DNA of 17,037 nt, from NCBI GenBank assembly GCA_019245455.1, contig JAFARM010000208.1:1-17037 (forward strand), in the 5' to 3' direction. The DNA comes from Sphingomonadaceae bacterium. Lineage in GTDB: Bacteria > Pseudomonadota > Alphaproteobacteria > Sphingomonadales > Sphingomonadaceae. Positions 1 through 6,761 of this stretch are shown here, piece by piece (position 1 is the first letter of the stretch; each line of letters opens with the position of its first letter). The notes beneath the pieces were generated by a model. It had not been told where the DNA came from. It worked only from the letters and a program-made list of their open reading frames with translations, and made no database searches. A program made the translations under genes and the position numbers.

Positions 1-1
1 T

Positions 2-2713
2 GTCCGCGAGCGGACCCATCCCGACGACCGGCCGGCGCTCGCCACTGCCTTCCAGCGCGCCGCCGCCGGCGATCCCGTGTTCGCCGCGACCTTCCGCATC
101 GAACGTCCGGACGGCCAAGTCCGCTGGATCGAGGCGCGCGGGGAGACCGAACGCGGCTCCGACGGCGCGCCCGTGCGCCTGATCGGCATCTCGCAGGACA
201 TCACCGGCCGACGCGCCGCCGAGGTGCAGATCGCGCTGGGTGAGGAGACGCTCCGCCTGGCGACCGACGCCGCCGAGATCGGCACCTGGGACTACGACCT
301 GACCGCCGACGTCCTGACCTGGACCGACCGGACGCGGGCGATGTTCGGCCTGTCGCCGGGCACGCCGGTCAGCATGGCGGTGTTCAACCAAAGCGTCCAC
401 CCCGACGACCTTGGCCCGACGCTCGACGCCTTCGCCGCCGCGCTCGATCCCGCGCGCCGCGCCAGCTACGATGTCGAATACCGCACGATCGGGATCGAGG
501 ACGGCGTCCTCCGCTGGGTCGCCGCGCGCGGCATCGGCCTGTTCGCCGGCGACCGCTGCGTCCGCGCCATCGGCACCGTCATCGACGTCACCCGCCGGCG
601 GCAGACCGAGCGCGCCCAGGCGTTCCTGCTCGACCTCAGCGACTGCCTGCGACCGCTCGGCGATCCCGACGCGGTGATCGCCGCGGCGGCGACCGCGCTC
701 GGCGAACATCTCGGCGTCAACCGCGTCGGCTACAGCCGGATCGACGACGAGGCGGCGACGATCGCGATCCAGTCGCCCTATCTCGACGCCGCCGATCCGT
801 TCGACGGGCGCTTTTCCCTGCACGACTTCGGCGTCGCGCTGATCGATCTCAGCCGCAGGGGAGAGACGCTGGTCGTGACCGACACGGCGACCGACGGCCG
901 GCTCGATCCCGCTGCCTTCGCCGCCATCGGCACCCGCGCGTTCGTCTCGGTCCCGCTGGTGCGCGACGCTCGGCTGCGCGCCAGCCTGTTCGCCATGCGG
1001 GGTCAGGCGGGCCCGTGGGCGGACGCCGACGTGGCCCTGATCGAGGCGGTGGCGCAGCGGACATGGGACGCCGTCGAGCGGGCGCGTGCCGAGACCGAGC
1101 GGCAGGCCAGTGAGGCGTGGCTGCGCGCGGTCATCGCCGCGGTTCCGGTCGGCCTGATCTTCGCCGCCGCCGATGGCCGCATCACCGGCGGCAACGCCCA
1201 GACTGAGCGGCTCGTCGGCCACCCGATCCGCCTCTCCGAAGGACCCGCGGACTATCTGAACTGGGGCAGCTTCCTCGCCGACGGGCGGCAGATACAGCTC
1301 GACGAGTCGCCGCTCGCCCGTGCGCTCGCCGGCGAGGAAAGGCCGGAGCTCGAGATCCTGTATCGGCGCGGCGACGGGGGCAGGATCTACCTGCGTTCGG
1401 TCGCCGCGCCGGTGCGCGGGGTCGACGAGGCGATCGTCGGCGGGGTCGTCGCGCTCCTCGACGTCGACCGCGAGCGCCGGGCGGAGGAGGCGCTGCGCGA
1501 GCTGAACGCCACGCTGGAGCGCCGCGTCGAGGAGCGGACGCGCGACCTTCTCGCTGCCGAGGCGGCGCTGCGCCAGGCACAGAAGATGGAGGCGGTGGGG
1601 CAGCTGACCGGCGGCATCGCTCACGACTTCAACAATATGCTGGCGGTCGTTCTCGGCTCGCTGGAACTTCTCGACCGCCGTCTCGGCGACGACGACGCGC
1701 GTGCCCGCCGCTATGTCGAGGCGGCGACCGACGGCGCGCGGCGGGCGGCCACGCTGACCCGGCGCCTGCTCGCCTTCGCCCGGCAGCAGCCGCTCCAGCC
1801 CGAACCGGTCGACGTCAATCGTCTGCTCACCGGCATGGCCGACCTGCTCCGCGGCTCGCTAGGCGGGGGTACCCTGCTCGAAACCGTGTTCAGCGACGGG
1901 CTATGGACGGTCAACGCCGACCCCAATCAGCTTGAGAACGTCATCCTCAATCTCGGCATCAACGCGCGCGACGCGATGGCCGGCGAGGGCCGCGTCACGA
2001 TCGAGACGGCGAACGCCGAACTCGACGCCCGCTACGCCGAGGCCGAGCCGGGTATCCTGCCCGGCCAGTACGTGATGATCGCGGTCAGCGACACCGGCAG
2101 CGGCATGGCTCCCGAGGTGGTCGCCCGCGCCTTCGACCCCTTCTTCACGACGAAGACGGTCGGCAAGGGCACCGGGCTCGGCCTCAGTCAGGTCTACGGC
2201 TTCGTCCGGCAGTCGGGCGGGCACGTGAAGATCTACTCCGAGGTCGATCACGGGACGACGGTCCGGCTGTACCTGCCGCGGCTGGTCGGCAGGGGCGCCG
2301 CGGCGATCGATCCGCCGCCGGTGCGGACGGCGGCTCGCAGCAGCGGCAGCGAACTGATCCTGGTCGTCGAGGACGATCCCGCGGTCCGCGTCGTGACCGT
2401 CGAGGCCTTGCGCGAACTCGGCTACCGCGTGCTGGAGGCCGATGGCGCGGTCACGGCGCTTCGCCTGCTCGAGGCGCACCCCGCCGTTGCCCTCCTGTTC
2501 ACCGACATCGTCATGCCCGAAGTCAATGGCGCCCGTCTGGCCGATGCCGCGCGGGCGATGCGGCCGGGGCTGAAGGTGCTGTTCACCACCGGCTACACGA
2601 AGAACGCGATGGTCCATAACGGCGTCGTCGATCCGGGCGTCGATCTGATCGGCAAGCCGTTCACCTTCGAGGACCTGGCGGCCAAGGTGCGCGACATCCT
2701 CGACCGGCCATGA
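2..2713 (+). CDS. Hybrid sensor histidine kinase with C-terminal receiver (5' end outside window)
   Basis: Senses a signal, autophosphorylates on histidine and passes phosphate to its own receiver; the ligand is unknown. The frame is open to the left edge (first visible codons read VRERTHPDDRPAL, the middle of a PAS domain), so the GTG at 77 is not the true start. Visible order by nucleotide: partial PAS 2-215; second PAS about 236-602 with HPDD and GTVIDVTRRR; GAF about 605-1100; third PAS about 1115-1480; coiled linker (ELNATLERRVEERTRDL); HisKA with GGIAHDFNNML, phospho-acceptor His at 1622-1624; HATPase with N-box NLGINARDAM near 1943-1972, DTGSGM from 2090, FDPFFTTK and GKGTGLGLS from 2162; receiver from about 2350 with the EDD acidic pocket, phospho-acceptor Asp at 2504-2506 (FTDIVMP), FTTGYT and GKPF lysine. 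No membrane segment is visible, so this part looks cytoplasmic. No DNA-binding output domain is present. The stop overlaps the next start (ATGA). Confidence 0.93.
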   Translation, partial: VRERTHPDDRPALATAFQRAAAGDPVFAATFRIERPDGQVRWIEARGETERGSDGAPVRLIGISQDITGRRAAEVQIALGEETLRLATDAAEIGTWDYDLTADVLTWTDRTRAMFGLSPGTPVSMAVFNQSVHPDDLGPTLDAFAAALDPARRASYDVEYRTIGIEDGVLRWVAARGIGLFAGDRCVRAIGTVIDVTRRRQTERAQAFLLDLSDCLRPLGDPDAVIAAAATALGEHLGVNRVGYSRIDDEAATIAIQSPYLDAADPFDGRFSLHDFGVALIDLSRRGETLVVTDTATDGRLDPAAFAAIGTRAFVSVPLVRDARLRASLFAMRGQAGPWADADVALIEAVAQRTWDAVERARAETERQASEAWLRAVIAAVPVGLIFAAADGRITGGNAQTERLVGHPIRLSEGPADYLNWGSFLADGRQIQLDESPLARALAGEERPELEILYRRGDGGRIYLRSVAAPVRGVDEAIVGGVVALLDVDRERRAEEALRELNATLERRVEERTRDLLAAEAALRQAQKMEAVGQLTGGIAHDFNNMLAVVLGSLELLDRRLGDDDARARRYVEAATDGARRAATLTRRLLAFARQQPLQPEPVDVNRLLTGMADLLRGSLGGGTLLETVFSDGLWTVNADPNQLENVILNLGINARDAMAGEGRVTIETANAELDARYAEAEPGILPGQYVMIAVSDTGSGMAPEVVARAFDPFFTTKTVGKGTGLGLSQVYGFVRQSGGHVKIYSEVDHGTTVRLYLPRLVGRGAAAIDPPPVRTAARSSGSELILVVEDDPAVRVVTVEALRELGYRVLEADGAVTALRLLEAHPAVALLFTDIVMPEVNGARLADAARAMRPGLKVLFTTGYTKNAMVHNGVVDPGVDLIGKPFTFEDLAAKVRDILDRP

Positions 2714-3924
2714 TCGGCCGCCGCGCCTTTCTCGCCGCGTCGATGGCCGCCGTCGCCGCCGGTCGCGGTGCCGCCACCGATCTTGCGTCGATGACGGGCG
2801 GCATCGTCCGTATCGGTCCGGCCGAGCGCGCCGACCGGCTGGCGCGCGCGCAGGCGCTGATGGCGGCGCACGGGCTGGCGGGTGTGGTGCTCGAGCCCGG
2901 CGCGAGCATGGTCTATTTCACCGGCATCGAGTGGCACAGGAGCGAGCGGCTGACCCTCGCCCTGCTCCCCGCGCGCGGTCAGCCGGTCATCGTCACGCCC
3001 TTCTTCGAGGAACCCTCGGTTCGGCAGACGCTCGGCATCCTCGTCGACGTCCGCGTCTGGCAGGAGGACGTGAGCCCGGTCGCGCTCGCCGCCGACGCGC
3101 TCAAGGGCTTCGGCCCAGGCCGCATCGGCATCGAGGAGACGGTACGCTTCTTCGCCAGCGACGGCCTCGCCCGCGCCGGGCTGGCGCTCGCGTCGGCCGA
3201 TCCCGTCGTGCGCGGCTGCCGGATGCACAAGACGGCGGCCGAGATCGCGCTGATGCAGACCGCCGCCGACATCACCGTCGCCGCGATCCGCTGGGCCGGA
3301 AGCCGCATTCGCGAGGGCCAGTCGCCGGCTGACATCGCCGCCATGATAGACGGCGCGACGGCAGCGCTCGGGGGTACCCCGGAGTTCAGCCTCGTCCTGA
3401 TCGGCGAGGCCGCCGCCCTGCCCCATGGCTCGCGCGAGCCCCAGCGGGTGCGGGAAGGCGCGGTGGTGCTGATGGACTGCGGCTGCACCGTCGACGGCTA
3501 CCAGTCGGACATCAGCCGCACCTTCGTCCCCGGCCGCGCGCCCGACGACGTGCGCCGCGTGTGGGACACGGTGGCGGAGGGGCAGCGCGTCGCGCTCGCC
3601 GCAGCGAAGGTCGGCGCGCCGGCGGGCAGCGTCGACGATGCGGTGCGCGCATTCTACGTGCGGCAGGGCTACGGCCCCGGCTATGCGCTGCCCGGCCTGT
3701 CGCACCGCACCGGCCACGGCATCGGCCTCGACGGCCACGAGCCGGTCAACCTCGTCCACGGCGAGGCGACGCGGCTGGAGCCCGGAATGTGCTTCTCCGA
3801 CGAGCCCGGCCTTTACCTGCCCGGCCGTTTCGGCGTGCGGCTGGAGGATTGCTTCCACATGACCGACGCCGGGCCGAAGTGGTTCTCGACACCGCCGCCG
3901 AGCCTGGGTCGGCCGTTTGATTAG
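2710..3924 (+). CDS. Tat-exported M24 metallopeptidase (Xaa-Pro aminopeptidase/creatinase-like)
   Basis: Predicted di-metal exopeptidase removing an N-terminal residue before proline, or a related C-N hydrolase; M24 substrates cannot be assigned from motifs alone. The 404-aa protein begins MIGRRAFLAASMAAVAAG, a twin-arginine signal (RRAFLA) followed by an Ala-rich core, so export in folded form to the periplasm is likely. A creatinase N-terminal domain spans about 35-165 and the pita-bread catalytic domain about 175-395. All five expected metal ligands are present: D256 (MDCG), D267 (GYQSDISRTF), H336 (TGHGIGLDGHE), E365 (SDEPGLYL) and E379 (RLEDC); the conserved PHGS sits near residue 238. 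The ATG at 2710 overlaps the kinase stop by 4 bases and begins exactly at the signal peptide, which fixes the start; no Shine-Dalgarno is obvious, consistent with translational coupling. Ends before an inverted repeat. Confidence 0.9.
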   Translation: MIGRRAFLAASMAAVAAGRGAATDLASMTGGIVRIGPAERADRLARAQALMAAHGLAGVVLEPGASMVYFTGIEWHRSERLTLALLPARGQPVIVTPFFEEPSVRQTLGILVDVRVWQEDVSPVALAADALKGFGPGRIGIEETVRFFASDGLARAGLALASADPVVRGCRMHKTAAEIALMQTAADITVAAIRWAGSRIREGQSPADIAAMIDGATAALGGTPEFSLVLIGEAAALPHGSREPQRVREGAVVLMDCGCTVDGYQSDISRTFVPGRAPDDVRRVWDTVAEGQRVALAAAKVGAPAGSVDDAVRAFYVRQGYGPGYALPGLSHRTGHGIGLDGHEPVNLVHGEATRLEPGMCFSDEPGLYLPGRFGVRLEDCFHMTDAGPKWFSTPPPSLGRPFD

Positions 3925-3979
3925 AGCCTCGCCCGTCGCTGCACCGGGTACGTACGCTCGCGCCACCGGGTACCAACTT

Positions 3980-4088
3980 GTCATCCCCGCGAAAGCGGGG
4001 ACCCATCTCCCTAAGCTTGAGCACTGCGACGAGCGCCGTCGCCGCTGATCGGGCGGCAGGAGATGGGTCCCCGCTTCGCGGGGATGAC
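3980..4088. repeat. Nested inverted repeat with two REP-like palindromic arms
   Basis: The left arm 3980-4010 starts GTCATCCCCGCG and ends GACCCATCTCC. The right arm 4059-4088 is its reverse complement apart from one missing A, with a 48-base spacer. Each arm is itself a hairpin: 3985-3990 pairs with 3995-4000 around a GAAA loop, and 4069-4074 with 4078-4083 around TTC. Repeats of this GTCATCCCCGCGAAAGCGGGGACCC form are, from memory, scattered between genes in sphingomonads and other alphaproteobacteria. Its location between two convergent genes fits a REP-like or non-autonomous mobile repeat. No target-site duplication is obvious. Confidence 0.8.
3985..4083. terminator. Possible bidirectional transcription terminator formed by the inverted repeat
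   Basis: Both convergent genes (M24 peptidase on +, aminotransferase on -) end within about 60 bases of these GC-rich hairpins. In RNA either arm folds into a 6-bp all-GC stem, and the two arms together form a much longer stem of about 30 bp. There is no U-run after the stems, so classical intrinsic termination is not assured; the structure may instead block 3' exonucleases or act with Rho. Confidence 0.35.
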
Positions 4089-4098
4089 AGCTTGAAGG

Positions 4099-5337
4099 TC
4101 AGCCAGCCAACTCCCGCAGCCCCGCAATCAGCGCATCGACCTCGGCCGCCGTCGAGTAGTGCGCCAGCCCGACCCGCACCAGCCCGCCGTGCTCCGTCAG
4201 CCCCAGCCGCGCGACCACCTCGACCGCGTAGAAATGCCCCGACCAGACGAAGATGCCGCGCGCCGCCAGGTGCTCGGCGACCGCGTCGGGGTGATAGCCC
4301 TCGACCGTAAAGGCGAAGGTCGGCACCCGCCCGGCCATCGTCGGCGGACCGTAGAGCGTCAGCCCGGGGATCGTCGCCAGCCCCGCCAGCATCCGCTCGC
4401 CAAGCCCGCGCTCATACGCCCCGCACGCGGCCATCGCCGCGCGCAGCCGCGCCGGGCGGTCGTTGCTGCGGTCACCGGTCTCGCGCGCCAGCCAGTCGAG
4501 ATAGTCGATCGTGCCGGCGACCCCCGCCTGCGCCTCGAACGACGGCGTCCCCGTCTCGAAGCGGTGCGCGACGCCGGTCTTGGCCGGTCGCACCTTGTAG
4601 GCGTCGATTCGCTCCAGCACCGCGCGTCGCCCCCACAGCACGCCGGCATGGGGGCCGAAGAACTTGTACGGCGAACAGACGAGCAGGTCCGCCCCGAGCG
4701 CCGCCACGTCGACCGCGACGTGCGGCACCGCCTGCACCGCGTCGACGAAGACCAGCGCGTCGGAATGCGCCTTCACCGTCGCGGCGATGGCGGCGATGTC
4801 GTTCAGCGTGCCGAGCGCGTTCGACGCCATGCCGACCGCGACCAACCGCGTCCGCTCGCTGAGCAGGCCGGGCAGCGTCTCCAGCCGCAGCGTCCCGGTC
4901 GCCGGATCGAAGTCGAGCCAGCGGACCGTCATTCCCCGGTCGGCGGCGACGCGCAGCCACGGCGCGACGTTGGCGTCGTGGTCGAGGCGCCTGACGACCA
5001 GCTCGTCGCCCTCGCCCCAGCCGCTCGCCAGCGCGCGCGAGACGGCGAGCGTCAGCGACGTCATGTTCGGCCCGAAGGCGATCTCGTCGGCCTCCGCGCC
5101 GAGCAGGTCGGCCATCGCCGCGTGCGCTGCCGCACTCGCTGCGTCGGTGGCGACCGAGGCGGCGAACGCCCCGCCGCTGTTCGCCGTGCCGCCGGCTAGA
5201 TGCTCGGCCATCGCCCGGATCGCCGCGTCGCACGCCTGCGTGCCGCCGGGCGCGTCGAAGTAGACCCTTCGCCGCGCCCCGTCGCGCACGCCGAGCGCCG
5301 GGAAGCGCGCCCGCACCGCCTGGATCGGGAAGGTCAC
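4099..5337 (-). CDS. Class V PLP-dependent aminotransferase, cysteine-desulfurase-like but lacking the catalytic Cys
   Basis: Cytoplasmic fold-type I PLP enzyme of the SufS/IscS-like superfamily, resembling the uncharacterised VC1184-type branch. The 412-aa protein starts MTFPIQAVRARFPAL and carries YFDAPGGTQ near residue 27, D199 (FVDAVQAVPH) for the pyridine nitrogen, and the Schiff-base lysine K225 in SPYKFFGPHAG. In true group II cysteine desulfurases the active-site loop has a Cys after GH; here the equivalent stretch reads SGHFYA (residues 366-371), so persulfide chemistry is unlikely and a lyase, epimerase or transaminase activity is more probable. The GTG start at 5337 overlaps the stop of the upstream M20 gene as GTGA, with GAGGCGAG just upstream; the open frame continues farther upstream only as antisense to the peptidase. 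No signal peptide. Last gene of a three-gene unit. The reaction and substrate cannot be told from sequence. Confidence 0.88.
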   Translation of the reverse strand: MTFPIQAVRARFPALGVRDGARRRVYFDAPGGTQACDAAIRAMAEHLAGGTANSGGAFAASVATDAASAAAHAAMADLLGAEADEIAFGPNMTSLTLAVSRALASGWGEGDELVVRRLDHDANVAPWLRVAADRGMTVRWLDFDPATGTLRLETLPGLLSERTRLVAVGMASNALGTLNDIAAIAATVKAHSDALVFVDAVQAVPHVAVDVAALGADLLVCSPYKFFGPHAGVLWGRRAVLERIDAYKVRPAKTGVAHRFETGTPSFEAQAGVAGTIDYLDWLARETGDRSNDRPARLRAAMAACGAYERGLGERMLAGLATIPGLTLYGPPTMAGRVPTFAFTVEGYHPDAVAEHLAARGIFVWSGHFYAVEVVARLGLTEHGGLVRVGLAHYSTAAEVDALIAGLRELAG

Positions 5338-6731
5338 CTCGCCTCGGCGTACAGGCGCACCAGCCGGTACAGGTAATCGCGCCCGTCGAGCACCGACTTG
5401 ACGCGAATGTGCTCGTTCAGGCCGTGGATGCCGCCGCCGTCGCCTTCGTAGAAGATGCCCGGCACGCCGTACGACGGGATGCCGGCGGCGGCGAGGTAGA
5501 TCGAGTCGCTCGCGCCCGTCGACATGATCGGCACCAGCGGCACGCCCGGGTACATCTCGGCGGCGAGCTTCTGCGCCGGGGCGATGACGGCGGGGTCGAG
5601 GGGCGCGGGTGACGACACCGGCCCGCGGCGCGGCTTGGCGGTGATGGTGACAGCGGGGTCGGCGACGACCTCGGCGAGCCGGTCGCGCGTGCCCTCGATC
5701 GTCTCGCCGGGGAAGATGCGGCAGTTGATGTTGGCGGTCGCCCGCTGCGGCAGCGCGTTCTCGGCGTGGCCGGCGTCGACCAGCGTCGCGACGCACGTCG
5801 TCCGCAGCGTCGAGTTGAACAGCGGGTCGCGCGCCAGCACCGCCTCGGCCGCGGCATCATCGGGGTTGGCGGCGATCGCCTTCATCGCCTGCCCGACCGC
5901 GGGCGGGACGATGGTCGCGGTCTGCGTCCAGAACGCGCGCGTGGTCGCGTCGATCCGGACCGGGAAGCGGTAGGCGGCGATCCTGGTCAGCGCGGCGGCC
6001 AGCTCGTTGATCGCATTGTCCGGCCGCGGCAGCGACGAGTGGCCGCCGGGGTTGGTCACCGTCAGCGTGTAGTTCTGGCTCGTCTTCTCGCTGACCTGGA
6101 GGGCGAGGAGCAGCGGCTTGCCGTCCGCCGTCAGCCGCCCGCCGCCGCCCTCGTTGAGGGCGAAGGCGGCGTCGATCAGCGGGCGTTCGTGGGTGCTCAG
6201 GTACTCGGCGCCGTTGAACACGCCGGTCGTCTCCTCACCGCAGGTCAGCGCCAGCTTGACCGTCCGCCGCGGCCGCGGCTCGGCCTTCATCCGCGCCATC
6301 GTATCGACGTAGATCGCCGCCGCCGCCTTGTCGTCCGACGCGCCGCGGGCATAGAAGACGCCGTTATCCTCGATCAGCCTGAACGGGTCGCGCGTCCCGT
6401 CGGCGGCGCGCGCCTCGACGACGTCGAGGTGGGCGAGGAGCAGGATTGCCTTGGCACCGGGGTCGCTGCCCGGCAGCACGGCGACGAGGCCGCCGTCCTT
6501 GGGCGCTTCGGGCACGCTGAACAGGTGCAGGTCGGACGCCGGGAAGCCCGCCGCCTTCAGCCGTGCCGCCATGCGCTCGGCCGCCAGCGTGCACGATCCG
6601 TTCGAGTGCGCGGTGTTGGTCTCGACCAGCTCCCTGTAGGTCGCGCGGAACGCCGCTTCGCCGGGGCGCTCCTGGGCGGCGGCGGGTGCCACAAGCACGG
6701 TGGCGACGAGCAGCGTGACGAGCCTATGCAT
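5334..6731 (-). CDS. Secreted M20-family metallopeptidase
   Basis: Predicted di-zinc exopeptidase (carboxypeptidase, dipeptidase or N-acyl amino acid hydrolase type) acting in the periplasm. The 465-aa protein starts with a Sec signal, MHRLVTLLVATVLVAPAAA, probably cut near residue 19. The M20 metal and catalytic residues are complete: H101 (LLAHLDVVE) with D103, bridging D133 (ARGASDDK), catalytic E166 and ligand E167 (TCGEETT), E194 (ALNEGGG), and H436 (GIHGLNEH). The dimerisation/lid domain lies about 215-345 between them and has the usual PGGHSS entry. The ATG at 6731 is supported by a strong AGGGGAGA site 7 bases upstream. The gene lies 30 bases after the M28 gene and overlaps the aminotransferase start by GTGA, so the three are very likely co-transcribed. 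Family assignment is firm; substrate is not. Confidence 0.92.
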   Translation of the reverse strand: MHRLVTLLVATVLVAPAAAQERPGEAAFRATYRELVETNTAHSNGSCTLAAERMAARLKAAGFPASDLHLFSVPEAPKDGGLVAVLPGSDPGAKAILLLAHLDVVEARAADGTRDPFRLIEDNGVFYARGASDDKAAAAIYVDTMARMKAEPRPRRTVKLALTCGEETTGVFNGAEYLSTHERPLIDAAFALNEGGGGRLTADGKPLLLALQVSEKTSQNYTLTVTNPGGHSSLPRPDNAINELAAALTRIAAYRFPVRIDATTRAFWTQTATIVPPAVGQAMKAIAANPDDAAAEAVLARDPLFNSTLRTTCVATLVDAGHAENALPQRATANINCRIFPGETIEGTRDRLAEVVADPAVTITAKPRRGPVSSPAPLDPAVIAPAQKLAAEMYPGVPLVPIMSTGASDSIYLAAAGIPSYGVPGIFYEGDGGGIHGLNEHIRVKSVLDGRDYLYRLVRLYAEAR

Positions 6732-6738
6732 CCGGTGA

Positions 6739-6746
6739 TCTCCCCT
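6739..6746 (-). promoter_or_regulatory. Strong Shine-Dalgarno for the M20 peptidase
   Basis: On the minus strand the sequence AGGGGAGA lies 7 bases before the ATG at 6731, inside the 30-base gap after the M28 stop. It is the clearest ribosome binding site in the window, where most internal starts rely on overlaps. It confirms the start of the M20 gene and suggests it is translated independently of the upstream gene. Confidence 0.75.
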
Positions 6747-6761
6747 GGGTCTTGTTCTGGT

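Noticed and set aside
3942..3973. Direct repeat CACCGGGTAC at 3942-3951 and 3964-3973, 22 bases apart
   Set aside because: Only two 10-bp copies and no gene or transposition signature around them; possibly the edge of an old repeat insertion but too short to support.
2593..3984. A 460-codon - strand frame opposite the M24 peptidase
   Set aside because: Same GC-bias artefact; the + strand frame has all five metal ligands and a Tat signal.
4099..5337. Annotation as SufS/IscS cysteine desulfurase for Fe-S assembly
   Set aside because: The catalytic Cys loop is missing and no suf or isc genes are nearby.
5338..5796. Upstream extension of the aminotransferase frame inside the M20 gene
   Set aside because: The extra 153 residues are Arg-rich shadow sequence of the M20 gene; homology to class V enzymes begins right at the GTG at 5337 with a GTGA overlap.
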